Positions 28,541-37,324 of a stretch of DNA of 64,000 nt are shown here, piece after piece. This DNA comes from Limnothrix sp. CACIAM 69d. Its GTDB lineage: Bacteria > Cyanobacteriota > Cyanobacteriia > CACIAM-69d. Position numbers and translations under genes: made by a program. How positions within the stretch are numbered: the first letter of the stretch is position 1; every line of letters begins with the position of its first letter. Under the pieces are notes generated by a model, which ran no database searches, was not told where the DNA came from, and worked only from the letters and a program-made list of their open reading frames with translations. The stretch covers positions 1 to 64,000 of the forward strand of contig MKGP02000010.1 of NCBI GenBank assembly GCA_001913845.2, read 5' to 3'.

Positions 28541-29514
28541 TGCTGTCAAACATTCAGTTCAGTTAAAAAAGCCTAGCTCGGCTGAAGCGGGGTTCCTCAG
28601 ATGCAATTGCCCTTTAACCCAAGAACACCGCCGACGTAGCCTAGCGCGTCCCCTAGTCGAGGCCAATTGTTCCGAACTTCCCCAATTCAGACATCACCTC
28701 CTCAGAGACTCTTCGACTCATTGGAGGGTGATCAAACCCCGATCGATCTTGGCTGGATCGATTGTTCGATTTGACTGGATTGGCCCCCTCAAAAATCAGG
28801 GATTTGCCATAATCTGGCAAAATCCAGCGGTAATTCTACAAACGATCAAACCGCACAATCTTGCATCGAAGGATGGTCGGTGAGGATGTCTCTCTCGATC
28901 GGAATCAGGTTTTACCGGTGTTGATCATGCTCTGACAGGCAGCCTGAATTTAGACCGGCCAATGCCAATCATGGCTGAAGCCTAGGATTTACCCATAAAA
29001 ATTGATCACCTAGAGACTAAGCACGGAGATAAATTTTTGAGGCAGCTTTAGATGCGCTCCTGGGCAGAATCCAGAAAAACACCGGAATCGAGATTGACTA
29101 CCTTAAGACTATAGCCCCAAGCGGCAGAAATTTGAATCGGATTGCTCAAAATTTTTAGATTAAAAAAAGCTCTTGGCTCCCTATAGATTGATCTATCCCC
29201 CAGGGTGGGTTCGATTGCTTTGATCAGTTCGGGATGACGGCCTTTGCCGCTAAGGCTAAAGCGGGGCTGGCCAAAAGCAAAGACAAGGGGAGCGGAAAAA
29301 TAGAAAATGTATCCTTCTCAGGGAAGAAGCACTGCAAATCGGGTGTTTTCGGATGATTTTTACGGAAGGGGGCCAGGCGATCGGACGATGGATGCGGGAT
29401 GCTCAAACCCTCCTCAAAAAACATTGCAGATTGTGTGATGGGGGAGCGGGTCTCCCAGCAATTTGCGACTAGACTAGTATCAAATCCCTGCCGTATTTGC
29501 CGAATCGACCAGCC
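28541..29514. other. 970-bp gene-free region between cyAbrB and sdhB
   Basis: The divergent spacer holds the promoters of both genes. One open frame on the minus strand (29224-29532) overlaps the sdhB start and has no protein-like features. No tRNA arms or other structured RNA were recognised. Its length would allow an unannotated sRNA or long 5' UTR. Confidence 0.45.
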
Positions 29515-30660
29515 GTGCAAGTCACTTTCCAAATCATGCGTCGGGAACCCGGATCGTCTCCTCGGGTTCAGTCCTATCGCCTGGACAATGTTTTACCCGG
29601 AAATACGATTCTGGATTGCCTGAATCGTATCAAGTGGGAGCAAGATGGCAGTCTTGGCTTTCGTAAGAATTGTCGCAATACGATTTGCGGAAGTTGCGCC
29701 ATGCAGATTAATGGCCGATCGCGCCTGGCCTGTAAAGAAAATGTTTCGGAGATGTTGACCCGGGCGATCGGGACAGATGAGCGCGGTGAACCGGTGATTA
29801 CTGTGGCTCCGATGGGCAATTTACCGGTGATTCGAGATTTGGTGGTGGATTTGCAACCGTTTTGGGCCCGGTTGGAATCGATTCACCCGTCGGTGAGTCG
29901 GGCGGAGCAGTTGGCGGCGGCGGAAACGGTGGCGGCTCAGGAGCGATCGCCCCAGCAAAATCAGACAGTTCCAACAAGTCAGGCCAATCAGGCCAGTCAA
30001 GTTTTAGATCAACCTCTAGATCAACCTTTGCGGGAAACGCGCCAAACGCCGGATCAGCGGGCCCTGTTGGAGCAGGCGGGCAACTGCATCGCTTGCGGGG
30101 CTTGCTATTCGGAATGCAACGCGGTGATGGTGAATCCGCAGTTTGCGGGGCCCCAAGCGTTGGCGAAGGCGCAGCGGTTGGTGGACGATACGCGCGATCG
30201 GGCCACGGCGGAACGGTTAAGCCAGTTGGGTGAGGATGGCAGCGGCGTTTGGGGTTGCACGCGCTGTTTTGCTTGCAATGAGGTTTGCCCGATGGAGGTG
30301 AACCCGCTCGATCGCATCTCGCGCATTAAATCGGTACTGTTGGCGCAGGCGGCGACGGCCGGCGAGGCGATCGAACGCCCCTTACGCCACCGCCAAACCC
30401 TGGTGCAGATGGTGCGCGAGGGGGGCTGGATTGATGAGCGTCAGTTTGCCATTCGGGTCATTGGCAATTCGGGACGCGATTGGCGGGGGCTGGCCAGTTT
30501 GGCTCCGGTGGGCTGGCGGATGGTGGCTCGGGGCAAAATGCCGCTTACGTTTGAAAAATCCGAGGGCACTGACCAGGTGCGGGGTCTGATTGATGCGGTG
30601 CGGGCGGTGGAAGCGGCCCAAGGCACGGCCCAACCACCCCCGCCCGATCGCGAGTCCTAG
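29515..30660 (+). CDS. sdhB: Succinate dehydrogenase/fumarate reductase iron-sulfur subunit
   Basis: A 381-residue subunit relaying electrons from succinate oxidation toward the plastoquinone pool at the membrane. The N-terminal [2Fe-2S] domain has Cys in CRNTICGSCAMQ with the fourth in RLAC. The C-terminal ferredoxin-like domain has CIACGACYSEC and CTRCFACNEVCP for the [4Fe-4S] and [3Fe-4S] clusters. The GTG at 29515, giving MQVTFQIMRR, matches other SdhB starts better than the TTG at 29497. Between the two Fe-S domains is a Gln/Asn-rich insert of about 50 residues, and there is a 50-residue C-terminal extension; both lengthen it relative to typical 240-330-residue SdhB. The flavoprotein subunit is not adjacent. 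Confidence 0.9.
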   Translation: MQVTFQIMRREPGSSPRVQSYRLDNVLPGNTILDCLNRIKWEQDGSLGFRKNCRNTICGSCAMQINGRSRLACKENVSEMLTRAIGTDERGEPVITVAPMGNLPVIRDLVVDLQPFWARLESIHPSVSRAEQLAAAETVAAQERSPQQNQTVPTSQANQASQVLDQPLDQPLRETRQTPDQRALLEQAGNCIACGACYSECNAVMVNPQFAGPQALAKAQRLVDDTRDRATAERLSQLGEDGSGVWGCTRCFACNEVCPMEVNPLDRISRIKSVLLAQAATAGEAIERPLRHRQTLVQMVREGGWIDERQFAIRVIGNSGRDWRGLASLAPVGWRMVARGKMPLTFEKSEGTDQVRGLIDAVRAVEAAQGTAQPPPPDRES

Positions 30661-30706
30661 GGATCGCAAATCCGGGGAATCCCGTTGTTGAGATCAAACG
30701 TAGTTC

Positions 30707-32287
30707 CTAACGGGAACCAAAGGGATCGGGAACCGCTGGCCGGCCCAGCTTGGCCCACAGTTCCGCCTCAATGCGTTTGACGATCGATTGTTCATCCAAG
30801 GTGGCCAACACCCGCCCGATCGCGGCCCTTGGCCCATCGGGGCCCCAGGAAGCATCGTTGGCTAGGTAGGTTTTGGTTGCTTGGCCGATCGCGTAGGAAG
30901 AAACCCCGGCGATCGCGGCTTGGGTGGCGGCGATCGACAGATAGGGCACGGTGGTGATCCCGCCCGTGGCGACGGTGGACAGGCCCAGAAATCCCTTAAG
31001 GGCGCTGAGGCCCAATCGGGCGATCCATTCTCCGGCACTGAGGCCGCCTAGCCCGATCGCGATGGTTTTCATCAGGGCGATCGCGCCCCGTTGGCCCATG
31101 GGAATTCCGTAGAGCCGCGAGAGGGCCAAAATGGTGGCCAGGTCGATCGCCGCGCCCCCCACCAAGTCCAACACCACCACGGGATTCACCGCCACGGCGA
31201 TCGCTTTGGCAGTCGTGCCATTCCAAATCAGCCGATCGGCAGAGCGATCCCGCAGGGCCAACTTGCGCGACAGGATTCGATCGCCCGCCGCTTGGGCATA
31301 AAGCAACGAGTTCAGGGCCACCAGGGCTTTGCCCTCCCTTGCCAAAACCTCCAAAATTTTCAGCTTCAGGCTTTCTACCTGGGGCGCACCCCGTTGCAAA
31401 TCCGCCGCGATCGTCCCGTCGGGCCGCTGCACCACCTGGGCCACCAGGGGAGCCGCCGCCACCATCACAATCTCATCGGGCGACAGCAGCTCCCGCACCC
31501 GATCGTCCCGAATCTTTTCGTAAATGGCCTGCCGATCGGCCTCGGGAAACTGATCAATCTTGTTCAACACCAGCAGAATCGGCTTACCCGCTTCCCGCAA
31601 CTGAGACAGGGCCTCGCATTCCACTTGGGTCATGTCCCCAGCCACCACAAACAGGATCAGATCCGACGCTTGCCCCACTTCCCGAGCCAGGGCCGCCCGC
31701 GCCGCCCCATTCACTTCATCTATGCCCGGCGTGTCCACCAGTTCCACTTGGCCTAAACTGGACGGCACTGTCCAATGGATGCTCCGGCTAGATTGGGTTA
31801 CGCCGTGGGTGGGGCCCGTTTCAAAAACCGATCGCCCCAACAGGGCATTGAGCAAAGAAGACTTGCCGCGACTGACGGCCCCAAACACGGCAATCTGCAC
31901 CCGCTGATCCTCCAGCTTGTCCAGCATTTGCGCCAAACCCTCCAGATCTGGCTCCAGGCCCGATCGCTCCCGGGGGGTCAAGTCCAACCGCTCCATCAGC
32001 GATCGCAGGGCCGATCGGGCTTGGCGATAGGCCAACTCCGCATCTAAATCCGCCAAAGACTCGATCGCCGCGTCCAATTCCCGATCGACCGCATCCCACT
32101 CATCTAGGCGATCGTTGCTCTCAAGATCATCACTCTCAAGATCATTACTCTCAAAATCATCACCCTCAAAGTCCCCGCGATCTAAGCCACTTCCATCAAT
32201 TCCATCAATTCCATCAATATCAGTGCGCCGATCCATCGGCCCTTCCATGGACTCAGAAAATTCAGAATTTAGCGGATTGGCAGCCAT
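30707..32287 (-). CDS. Dynamin-like/Era-type GTPase with DUF697-like C-terminus
   Basis: A 526-residue GTPase: G1 AVFGAVSRGKSSLLNAL, G3 VDTPGIDE and G4 LVLNKIDQ. A C-terminal hydrophobic region (about 340-475: AIAVAVNPVVVLDLVGG, GLGGLSAGEWIARLG, ATGGITTVPYLSIAATQ) resembles the membrane-interacting DUF697 domain. The N-terminus is an acidic low-complexity tract with IDG repeats and DDLES-type pentads, matching 15-bp DNA repeats at about 32110-32175. Start ATG 32287; upstream frame is open but repeat-free. The role is probably envelope or membrane maintenance; the substrate is unknown. Confidence 0.85.
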   Translation of the reverse strand: MAANPLNSEFSESMEGPMDRRTDIDGIDGIDGSGLDRGDFEGDDFESNDLESDDLESNDRLDEWDAVDRELDAAIESLADLDAELAYRQARSALRSLMERLDLTPRERSGLEPDLEGLAQMLDKLEDQRVQIAVFGAVSRGKSSLLNALLGRSVFETGPTHGVTQSSRSIHWTVPSSLGQVELVDTPGIDEVNGAARAALAREVGQASDLILFVVAGDMTQVECEALSQLREAGKPILLVLNKIDQFPEADRQAIYEKIRDDRVRELLSPDEIVMVAAAPLVAQVVQRPDGTIAADLQRGAPQVESLKLKILEVLAREGKALVALNSLLYAQAAGDRILSRKLALRDRSADRLIWNGTTAKAIAVAVNPVVVLDLVGGAAIDLATILALSRLYGIPMGQRGAIALMKTIAIGLGGLSAGEWIARLGLSALKGFLGLSTVATGGITTVPYLSIAATQAAIAGVSSYAIGQATKTYLANDASWGPDGPRAAIGRVLATLDEQSIVKRIEAELWAKLGRPAVPDPFGSR

Positions 32288-32341
32288 GGGCGATCGGGAA
32301 TAACCATTGAGAATAGAAGTTGATTTAAGCCACACCTGTCA

Positions 32342-32630
32342 GAGACTGTCTGAAAAGTATCTTTGGACTACAAACCAGCGACAATAGTCGTGAAGGCAAG
32401 GGGCTTAGGGGGTGTCGTCAAATCGCCTGAAACCTTGATTCCGCCGTTGACAGATCGCGGGGGACAAGGGGCTTAAGCCCCTTGTTACAACGATTGGGGT
32501 CAGGATAATCAACTGTTTTCGCCTGACCCTCGGAAATGACGACAGCCCCTAAGCCCCTTGTTTTCGTCGATCACCGGGGCGATCGCTGGGACAAGCATGG
32601 TTTTAATATTGACTGCTCAGACATCCACTC
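32342..32630. mobile_element. Nested MITE-like element (inner element inside outer element)
   Basis: The outer element has ends GACTGTCTGAAAAG (left) and a degenerate complement ending near GCTCAGACATCCAC (right). Its centre is interrupted by an inner element with 24-bp near-perfect inverted repeats of the type CTTAGGGGNTGTCGTCA (32397-32420 and 32537-32560, one mismatch). In the middle of the inner element is the 20-bp palindrome CAAGGGGCTTAAGCCCCTTG (32465-32484). The uninterrupted form of the outer element is seen at 37037-37168. No transposase gene is inside. It lies between the GTPase gene promoter and the Dam gene 3' end. Confidence 0.8.
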
Positions 32631-32639
32631 AGCATTAAA

Positions 32640-33554
32640 TCAGCATTGGATCAGACCTTTTTTGGCGATTAATAATTCCTGACCCGCCTTCGATCGCCGC
32701 CCTTGGGTATTGGTCATGCTGTAGGGCTTAGTCCAGGGTAAACAGTCCGCCCAATCAGCCGGATAGAGATCCTGAATTGCTTCACAATTATCGATCGTCA
32801 TTAGCCAATTGTGGGGACAGTCGCGCAAGGACTCGGCTAATTGTTGATGATTAAAACCCTTGTGTAAATCACCCGATCGCCCATAAAGCCGCGATTGTTC
32901 CGCTGAAAAATAGGGCGGATCAAGAAAAATAAACACATCCTCACCGGGCGCATGAATTAGTTCCCGATAATCGCCCAGGGTCAAGCGCACCCCGGCTAAT
33001 CGGCCCTGCAAGTTTTCCAACCGTTGAATGCTGGATTCCGTGAACCGACCGCAATAGGCCGCCGCTGTCATGCCGCCGGATTCCGTGAGGCCGCTGGCGG
33101 TGCTGCGATTCAAAATAAAAAATCGCGCCGCATTATGGAGCCGATCGCCCGGTAAGTTCGCCAGTTTTTGTTGATAGCGATCGCGAAATTCCACCCATTG
33201 ATCGCACTTGCGCCGCTCGCCGTCATAGTCATCCCGCAGCGATCGCACTAACCGGGCCAGGGCGATCGCATCGGTTTGCACCTGTTGCCAAAAATCCATC
33301 AACAACGGATTCGCATCGTTCGCCCAAAATGCTTGCGCCACCTGCGACCCGATCGCATGGAGCAACACACTGCCGCCTCCCAAAAACGGCTCCCGATATT
33401 CCTTCGCCGATCGAAAGTAGGGCGTAAAAATCGGCAGGTCTTTTTGTTTTCCCCCCGGATATCGCAAGGGCGATCGCCAATCGCGCAACAGATCAGATCG
33501 GTCTCGCTCAGATGCTACCGGGCGATCGGGTGAATCAGAAATCATCGTTTTCAT
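32640..33554 (-). CDS. D12-class (Dam-like) DNA adenine methyltransferase
   Basis: A 304-residue N6-adenine methyltransferase using S-adenosylmethionine. Motif I is REPFLGGGSVLLH (about residues 54-66), the catalytic motif IV is FIFLDPPYF, and LRYPGGKQK is the usual D12-class start. There is no restriction endonuclease gene beside it, so it is an orphan methylase. GATC is the usual Dam target and is the core of the HIP1 repeats that fill this genome, but specificity cannot be read from the sequence. Start ATG 33554 (or 33545). Confidence 0.88.
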   Translation of the reverse strand: MKTMISDSPDRPVASERDRSDLLRDWRSPLRYPGGKQKDLPIFTPYFRSAKEYREPFLGGGSVLLHAIGSQVAQAFWANDANPLLMDFWQQVQTDAIALARLVRSLRDDYDGERRKCDQWVEFRDRYQQKLANLPGDRLHNAARFFILNRSTASGLTESGGMTAAAYCGRFTESSIQRLENLQGRLAGVRLTLGDYRELIHAPGEDVFIFLDPPYFSAEQSRLYGRSGDLHKGFNHQQLAESLRDCPHNWLMTIDNCEAIQDLYPADWADCLPWTKPYSMTNTQGRRSKAGQELLIAKKGLIQC

Positions 33555-33763
33555 GAAATGCTGAAGGACTTACGGCCATACGCTCCTGCGAATTTTGAGG
33601 GGTCTGATTCATGACTGGATCTATGACCTTGATCGTCCCCGCGCCAATCAACGGGCGATCGTCAGCAACGCGATAGAATAAGACCTCTGAATCGGCCCGG
33701 CAAGCTTGCCCGCCGATCGCCCGTTTACCCGATCGGACTGACGCATCCCCAACCGAACTGGGG

Positions 33764-33783
33764 CAAGGGGCTTAAGCCCCTTG
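33764..33783. repeat. Solo copy of the 20-bp MITE core palindrome
   Basis: CAAGGGGCTTAAGCCCCTTG lies 65 bp upstream of the leuC start, followed by TCTGCTAGACTATCGCGC. It might act as a terminator for upstream reads or sit in the leuC leader. No flanking MITE ends are seen. Confidence 0.7.
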
Positions 33784-33848
33784 TCTGCTAGACTATCGCG
33801 CTAGTCCTAAATCTGAGAGATACACCCACCACAGAGCGATCGCCCGTC

Positions 33849-35258
33849 ATGAGCCAAGGAACCCTCTTCGACAAAGTTTGGGATTTGCACACCGTCGCCA
33901 CATTGCCCTCGGGCCAAACCCAACTGTTCGTTGGCCTGCATCTGATCCACGAAGTGACCAGTCCCCAAGCCTTTGCCATGTTGCGCGAGCGGGGTCTCAA
34001 AGTGCCATTTCCCCAACGCACCGTGGCCACCGTTGATCACATTGTCCCCACCCAACTGCAACAACGCCAGCGGCCCTTCATCGATTCCCTGGCCGAGGAC
34101 ATGATCGTGGCCCTTGAGCAAAGCTGCCAAGAATTCGGGATTCGGTTCTATAACATCGGCTCCGGCAAGCAAGGGATTGTCCATGTGATCGCCCCCGAAC
34201 AGGGCTTGACCCAACCGGGCATGACGATCGCCTGTGGTGACAGCCACACCTCCACCCACGGCGCATTCGGCGCGATTTCCTTTGGGATCGGCACCAGCCA
34301 AGTGCGCGACGTGCTGGCTTCCCAAACCCTGGCCATGACCAAGCCGAAAGTGCGCCGCGTGGAAGTGAACGGCGACCTGCGGCCCGGGGTCTACGCCAAG
34401 GACGTGGTGTTGCACATCATCCGTAAGCTGGGCGTGAAAGGCGGCGTGGGCTATGCCTACGAATACGCGGGCACGACCTTTGAAGCGATGAGCATGGAAG
34501 AACGGATGACCGTTTGCAACATGAGCATTGAAGGCGGCGCGCGGTGCGGCTATGTGAACCCCGACCCAATCACGTTTGATTATTTGCAAGGGCGCGAGTT
34601 TGCCCCCAAGGGAGCCGATTGGGATGCGGCGGTGGCTTGGTGGACGAGCGTTCGCAGTGATGCGGATGCTGAATACGATGATGTGGTGGTGTTCGATGCG
34701 GCGGACATTGAACCGACCGTCACTTGGGGGATCACGCCCGGCCAAGGCATTGGCGTGACGGAAACAATCCCGACCGTGGATGAACTGGACGAGGGCGATC
34801 GCTCGATCGCCAAGGAAGCCTACGACTACATGCAACTCGCCCCGGGCCAGGCGATCGCCGGAACCAAGGTGGATGTTTGCTTCATCGGCAGTTGCACCAA
34901 CGGCCGGATCAGCGACCTGCGCGAAGCCGCCAAAGTCGCCCAAGGTCGCCAGGTGGTCGAGGGCATCACCGCCTTTGTGGTGCCCGGTTCCGAATCCGTG
35001 AAGCAAGCGGCCGAAGCAGAAGGCCTGCACGAAATCTTCAAGGCCGCTGGGTTCGAGTGGCGGGAAGCCGGTTGCTCCATGTGTTTGGCCATGAACCCGG
35101 ACAAGTTGCAGGGCAACCAAATCAGCGCCTCTTCCTCAAACCGCAACTTCAAGGGCCGCCAGGGTTCCGCCAGCGGCCGCACGTTACTGATGAGTCCGGC
35201 GATGGTGGCCGCCGCCGCTGTGACCGGCACGGTTACCGACGTGCGCGAGTTGCTGTAA
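33849..35258 (+). CDS. leuC: 3-isopropylmalate dehydratase large subunit
   Basis: A 469-residue subunit of isopropylmalate isomerase, an aconitase-family [4Fe-4S] enzyme of leucine synthesis. Conserved pieces: [12 protein letters not shown] at the start, [14 protein letters not shown], the cluster Cys in [14 protein letters not shown], and [12 protein letters not shown] near the C-terminus. Normal length. The small subunit gene leuD is not immediately downstream. It is followed by a strong intrinsic terminator (35296-35328). Confidence 0.97.
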   Translation: MSQGTLFDKVWDLHTVATLPSGQTQLFVGLHLIHEVTSPQAFAMLRERGLKVPFPQRTVATVDHIVPTQLQQRQRPFIDSLAEDMIVALEQSCQEFGIRFYNIGSGKQGIVHVIAPEQGLTQPGMTIACGDSHTSTHGAFGAISFGIGTSQVRDVLASQTLAMTKPKVRRVEVNGDLRPGVYAKDVVLHIIRKLGVKGGVGYAYEYAGTTFEAMSMEERMTVCNMSIEGGARCGYVNPDPITFDYLQGREFAPKGADWDAAVAWWTSVRSDADAEYDDVVVFDAADIEPTVTWGITPGQGIGVTETIPTVDELDEGDRSIAKEAYDYMQLAPGQAIAGTKVDVCFIGSCTNGRISDLREAAKVAQGRQVVEGITAFVVPGSESVKQAAEAEGLHEIFKAAGFEWREAGCSMCLAMNPDKLQGNQISASSSNRNFKGRQGSASGRTLLMSPAMVAAAAVTGTVTDVRELL

Positions 35259-35295
35259 CGGCAAGAGCGCAAAAACGAGTACCCAAAGACTGATA

Positions 35296-35328
35296 GGGGC
35301 AGGCTTGCAACCTGCCCCTGCTTTTTAA
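35296..35328 (+). terminator. Intrinsic terminator of leuC
   Basis: A perfect 8-bp GC stem, GGGGCAGG-CTTGCAA-CCTGCCCC (35296-35318), followed by TG and CTTTTTAA. It starts 38 bp after the leuC stop. Confidence 0.85.
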
Positions 35329-35370
35329 TGGGTAGCGATGTGATTCATGTGGCGCGATCGCCCCGAGGAA

Positions 35371-35883
35371 TTACTCAGGCATCTTGGAGGAGTGATGGCT
35401 AGTAATCAACCACTGCGAACCATCCCAACGATAGGAGTAGCTGTAGCGAGCCTTCACCGTTGCGCCGGTTTTGGCGAAGGTAAACGTATAAAGTCCCGCA
35501 TCGATCGCGTAGTTGCAACCAATATCAACCATCCGCAAATCGATTTTACCTGAGGGTTGATTTTCTAAAAAATGGTGGAAATAGTCGGCTTTTTCGGCGG
35601 GAGTTAGGCGCGGCTTGTTGGAAACCGTGGGCAATAGAATCGATCGCTCGGCATAGTTAGCCACGACTTTTTCAGGATCACCCGTTTGCAGCGACTGGTT
35701 CCAGCGATCGAACAGCGCTGTAATTTCAGCTTCGTTAGCCACTTTGCAAGTTGTTGCTGGTGCGCCCGTTGCTTCCCGAGCCTGCACCGAGGTTTGTAAT
35801 GCTGGCTTCAGCACTACAACGGCGGCCGTTGTCGCGACCAAAGCCGTTGCTGCCATTGATTTGATCAGCAGATTTTTCTTCAT
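35371..35883 (-). CDS. Exported NTF2-like (SnoaL/DUF4440-type) protein
   Basis: A 170-residue protein with an N-terminal signal (KKNLLIKSMAATALVATTAAVVVLK) ending near SVQAREA, followed by an NTF2-like fold: an ITALFDRWNQSLQTGDPEKVVANYAE helix pair and strands ending SYSYRWDGSQWLITSHHSS. Members of this superfamily (SgcJ/EcaC, CaMKII association domain) are often oligomeric, with unknown ligands. The Met four codons inside the open frame (35883) gives a standard signal peptide. It converges with leuC and shares the intergenic terminator. Confidence 0.82.
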   Translation of the reverse strand: MKKNLLIKSMAATALVATTAAVVVLKPALQTSVQAREATGAPATTCKVANEAEITALFDRWNQSLQTGDPEKVVANYAERSILLPTVSNKPRLTPAEKADYFHHFLENQPSGKIDLRMVDIGCNYAIDAGLYTFTFAKTGATVKARYSYSYRWDGSQWLITSHHSSKMPE

Positions 35884-36201
35884 TGTCTTTACCAACCAAT
35901 TTATGAATGAAATTAACGGTCAATTATCCCAAAATCGAGAAAATAATCCAGAATAATTGATTAATTAAAGCCATCAAGATCAAATTCCCTGCTTTGCTTA
36001 TCAAAGCTACTAAAGCTACTGTGGATATTAGATGAATCAACAGTTATCAATGGATCAGGCTGTCAGTTGAAGCGTAAGGGCATTTTTGAAGGATGATCCC
36101 AGCCCCAGCTTAGGATCCACCTTGCCCAAGGGGTGGGAGCTGAGGGTTGCACCGGACGCTTGATACAATTGCCGACAGAATCACGCTAATCAGGTAAACC
36201 T

Positions 36202-36963
36202 ATGAGTGCAATGTCCCAACTGCAATCCGCCCTCGATCGCGGCCAAGCGCTGAAAGCGATCGCTGGTTTGAACAATTTCGACGGCGATCGGGTCGAAGCG
36301 ATCGTCAAAGCAGCCGAGCTGGGCGGTGCAACCTTCGTGGACATTGCCGCCGACCCCGCCTTGGTGCAACGAATCAAGGCGATCACCAGCCTGCCCGTGT
36401 GCGTGTCCGCCGTGGAACCCGCCAAGTTTGTGGACTGCGTGGCGGCCGGCGCTGACCTGATTGAAATTGGGAACTTCGACAGCTTCTATGCCCAAGGCAT
36501 TCGCTTTGAAGCGGCTGAAGTGTTGGCCATGACCCAAGAAACCCGCCGTCTGCTGCCCGATGTGCTGCTGTCAGTGACGGTTCCCCACATTTTGGCCCTC
36601 GATGAGCAAGTGGCTTTGGCGGAAGCTTTGGTGGCCGCTGGCGCAGACATCATCCAAACCGAAGGTGGCACCAGCAGCCAACCCGCCCACGCCGGTAGCC
36701 TGGGCTTGATCGAGAAGGCCGCTCCCACCCTGGCGGCTGCCTATGAAATCAGCCGCGCCGTGTCCGTGCCGGTGCTTTGCGCGTCGGGCATTTCGGCGGT
36801 GACGGCTCCCCTGGCGATCGCGGCGGGTGCTGCGGGCGTGGGCGTGGGTTCGGCCATCAACAAGCTGGACAGCGAAATCGCCATGGTGGCGGCGGTGCGT
36901 TCGATCGTTGAGTCCCTGCAAGCGGTGGCCACTGTGGGTGCTGGTTGCGGCATCGATCAGTAG
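36202..36963 (+). CDS. ycf23: Ycf23/DUF561 TIM-barrel protein
   Basis: A 253-residue protein of the Ycf23 (DUF561) family, encoded in cyanobacteria and some algal plastids. The repeated beta-alpha pattern (FVDIAADPAL, PVCVSAVEP, DLIEIGNFDSFY, VTVPHILALDEQVALAEAL, ADIIQTEGG, PVLCASGIS, AAGVGVGSAINKLD) indicates a TIM barrel related to phosphate-binding barrels. Catalytic function is unknown. The start is ATG 36202 (or Met 4), with AGG upstream. A stem-loop follows the gene. Confidence 0.9.
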   Translation: MSAMSQLQSALDRGQALKAIAGLNNFDGDRVEAIVKAAELGGATFVDIAADPALVQRIKAITSLPVCVSAVEPAKFVDCVAAGADLIEIGNFDSFYAQGIRFEAAEVLAMTQETRRLLPDVLLSVTVPHILALDEQVALAEALVAAGADIIQTEGGTSSQPAHAGSLGLIEKAAPTLAAAYEISRAVSVPVLCASGISAVTAPLAIAAGAAGVGVGSAINKLDSEIAMVAAVRSIVESLQAVATVGAGCGIDQ

Positions 36964-36984
36964 ACCGTGATAGTCCCGAAATAG

Positions 36985-37027
36985 TCCCGATCGCCCCCTC
37001 ATTACCCAGGGAGGCGGGCGATCGGGA
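36985..37027 (+). terminator. Stem-loop downstream of ycf23
   Basis: A 12-bp perfect inverted repeat (TCCCGATCGCCC at 36985 and GGGCGATCGGGA at 37016) sits 22 bp after the stop. There is no T run, so termination efficiency is uncertain. Confidence 0.5.
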
Positions 37028-37036
37028 TTCAGCCTA

Positions 37037-37168
37037 AGAGGATGTTTGAAAAGTATTCTTTGGCACGGGCAAGCACCAATAGTCGTGGGGGCAAGGGGCT
37101 TGAGCATCTTGTCTAAGTCGATCACTGGGGCGTACAGAGTCGCAATTTTGGCTTTTCAGACATCCTCT
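37037..37168. mobile_element. Uninterrupted outer MITE-like element (132 bp)
   Basis: Terminal inverted repeats of 17 bp, AGAGGATGTYTGAAAAG, at 37037-37053 and 37152-37168 with one mismatch. The centre holds GCAAGGGGCTTGAGCATCTTGTC, an imperfect palindrome that is the site interrupted by the inner element in the copies at 32.3 and 44.1 kb. No coding sequence. Confidence 0.8.
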
Positions 37169-37324
37169 AAGCTCGGCCAGCAACCTCACGGATAGCTGAT
37201 TTTTCCAAAACCTCAAAAATGAGTACAGAAGCCGCCTCTCAAGGGTGGCTTTTTTGGTCTTGTTTTTCTGATTTGATAGGATCAATCGCGATCGTCCACC
37301 CATGCAGCAACGGCGGGATCATTG

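Noticed and set aside
29205-29240. GGTTCGATT resembling a tRNA T-arm
   Set aside because: No cloverleaf can be drawn around it.
29224-29532. 102-codon minus-strand frame overlapping the sdhB start
   Set aside because: No family-like pattern, no ribosome-binding site of note, and it overlaps the sdhB start; left as spacer.
33807-35120. 437-codon open frame on the minus strand
   Set aside because: It is antisense to leuC and shows His/Gly-rich, low-quality composition typical of a shadow frame in a GC-rich gene.
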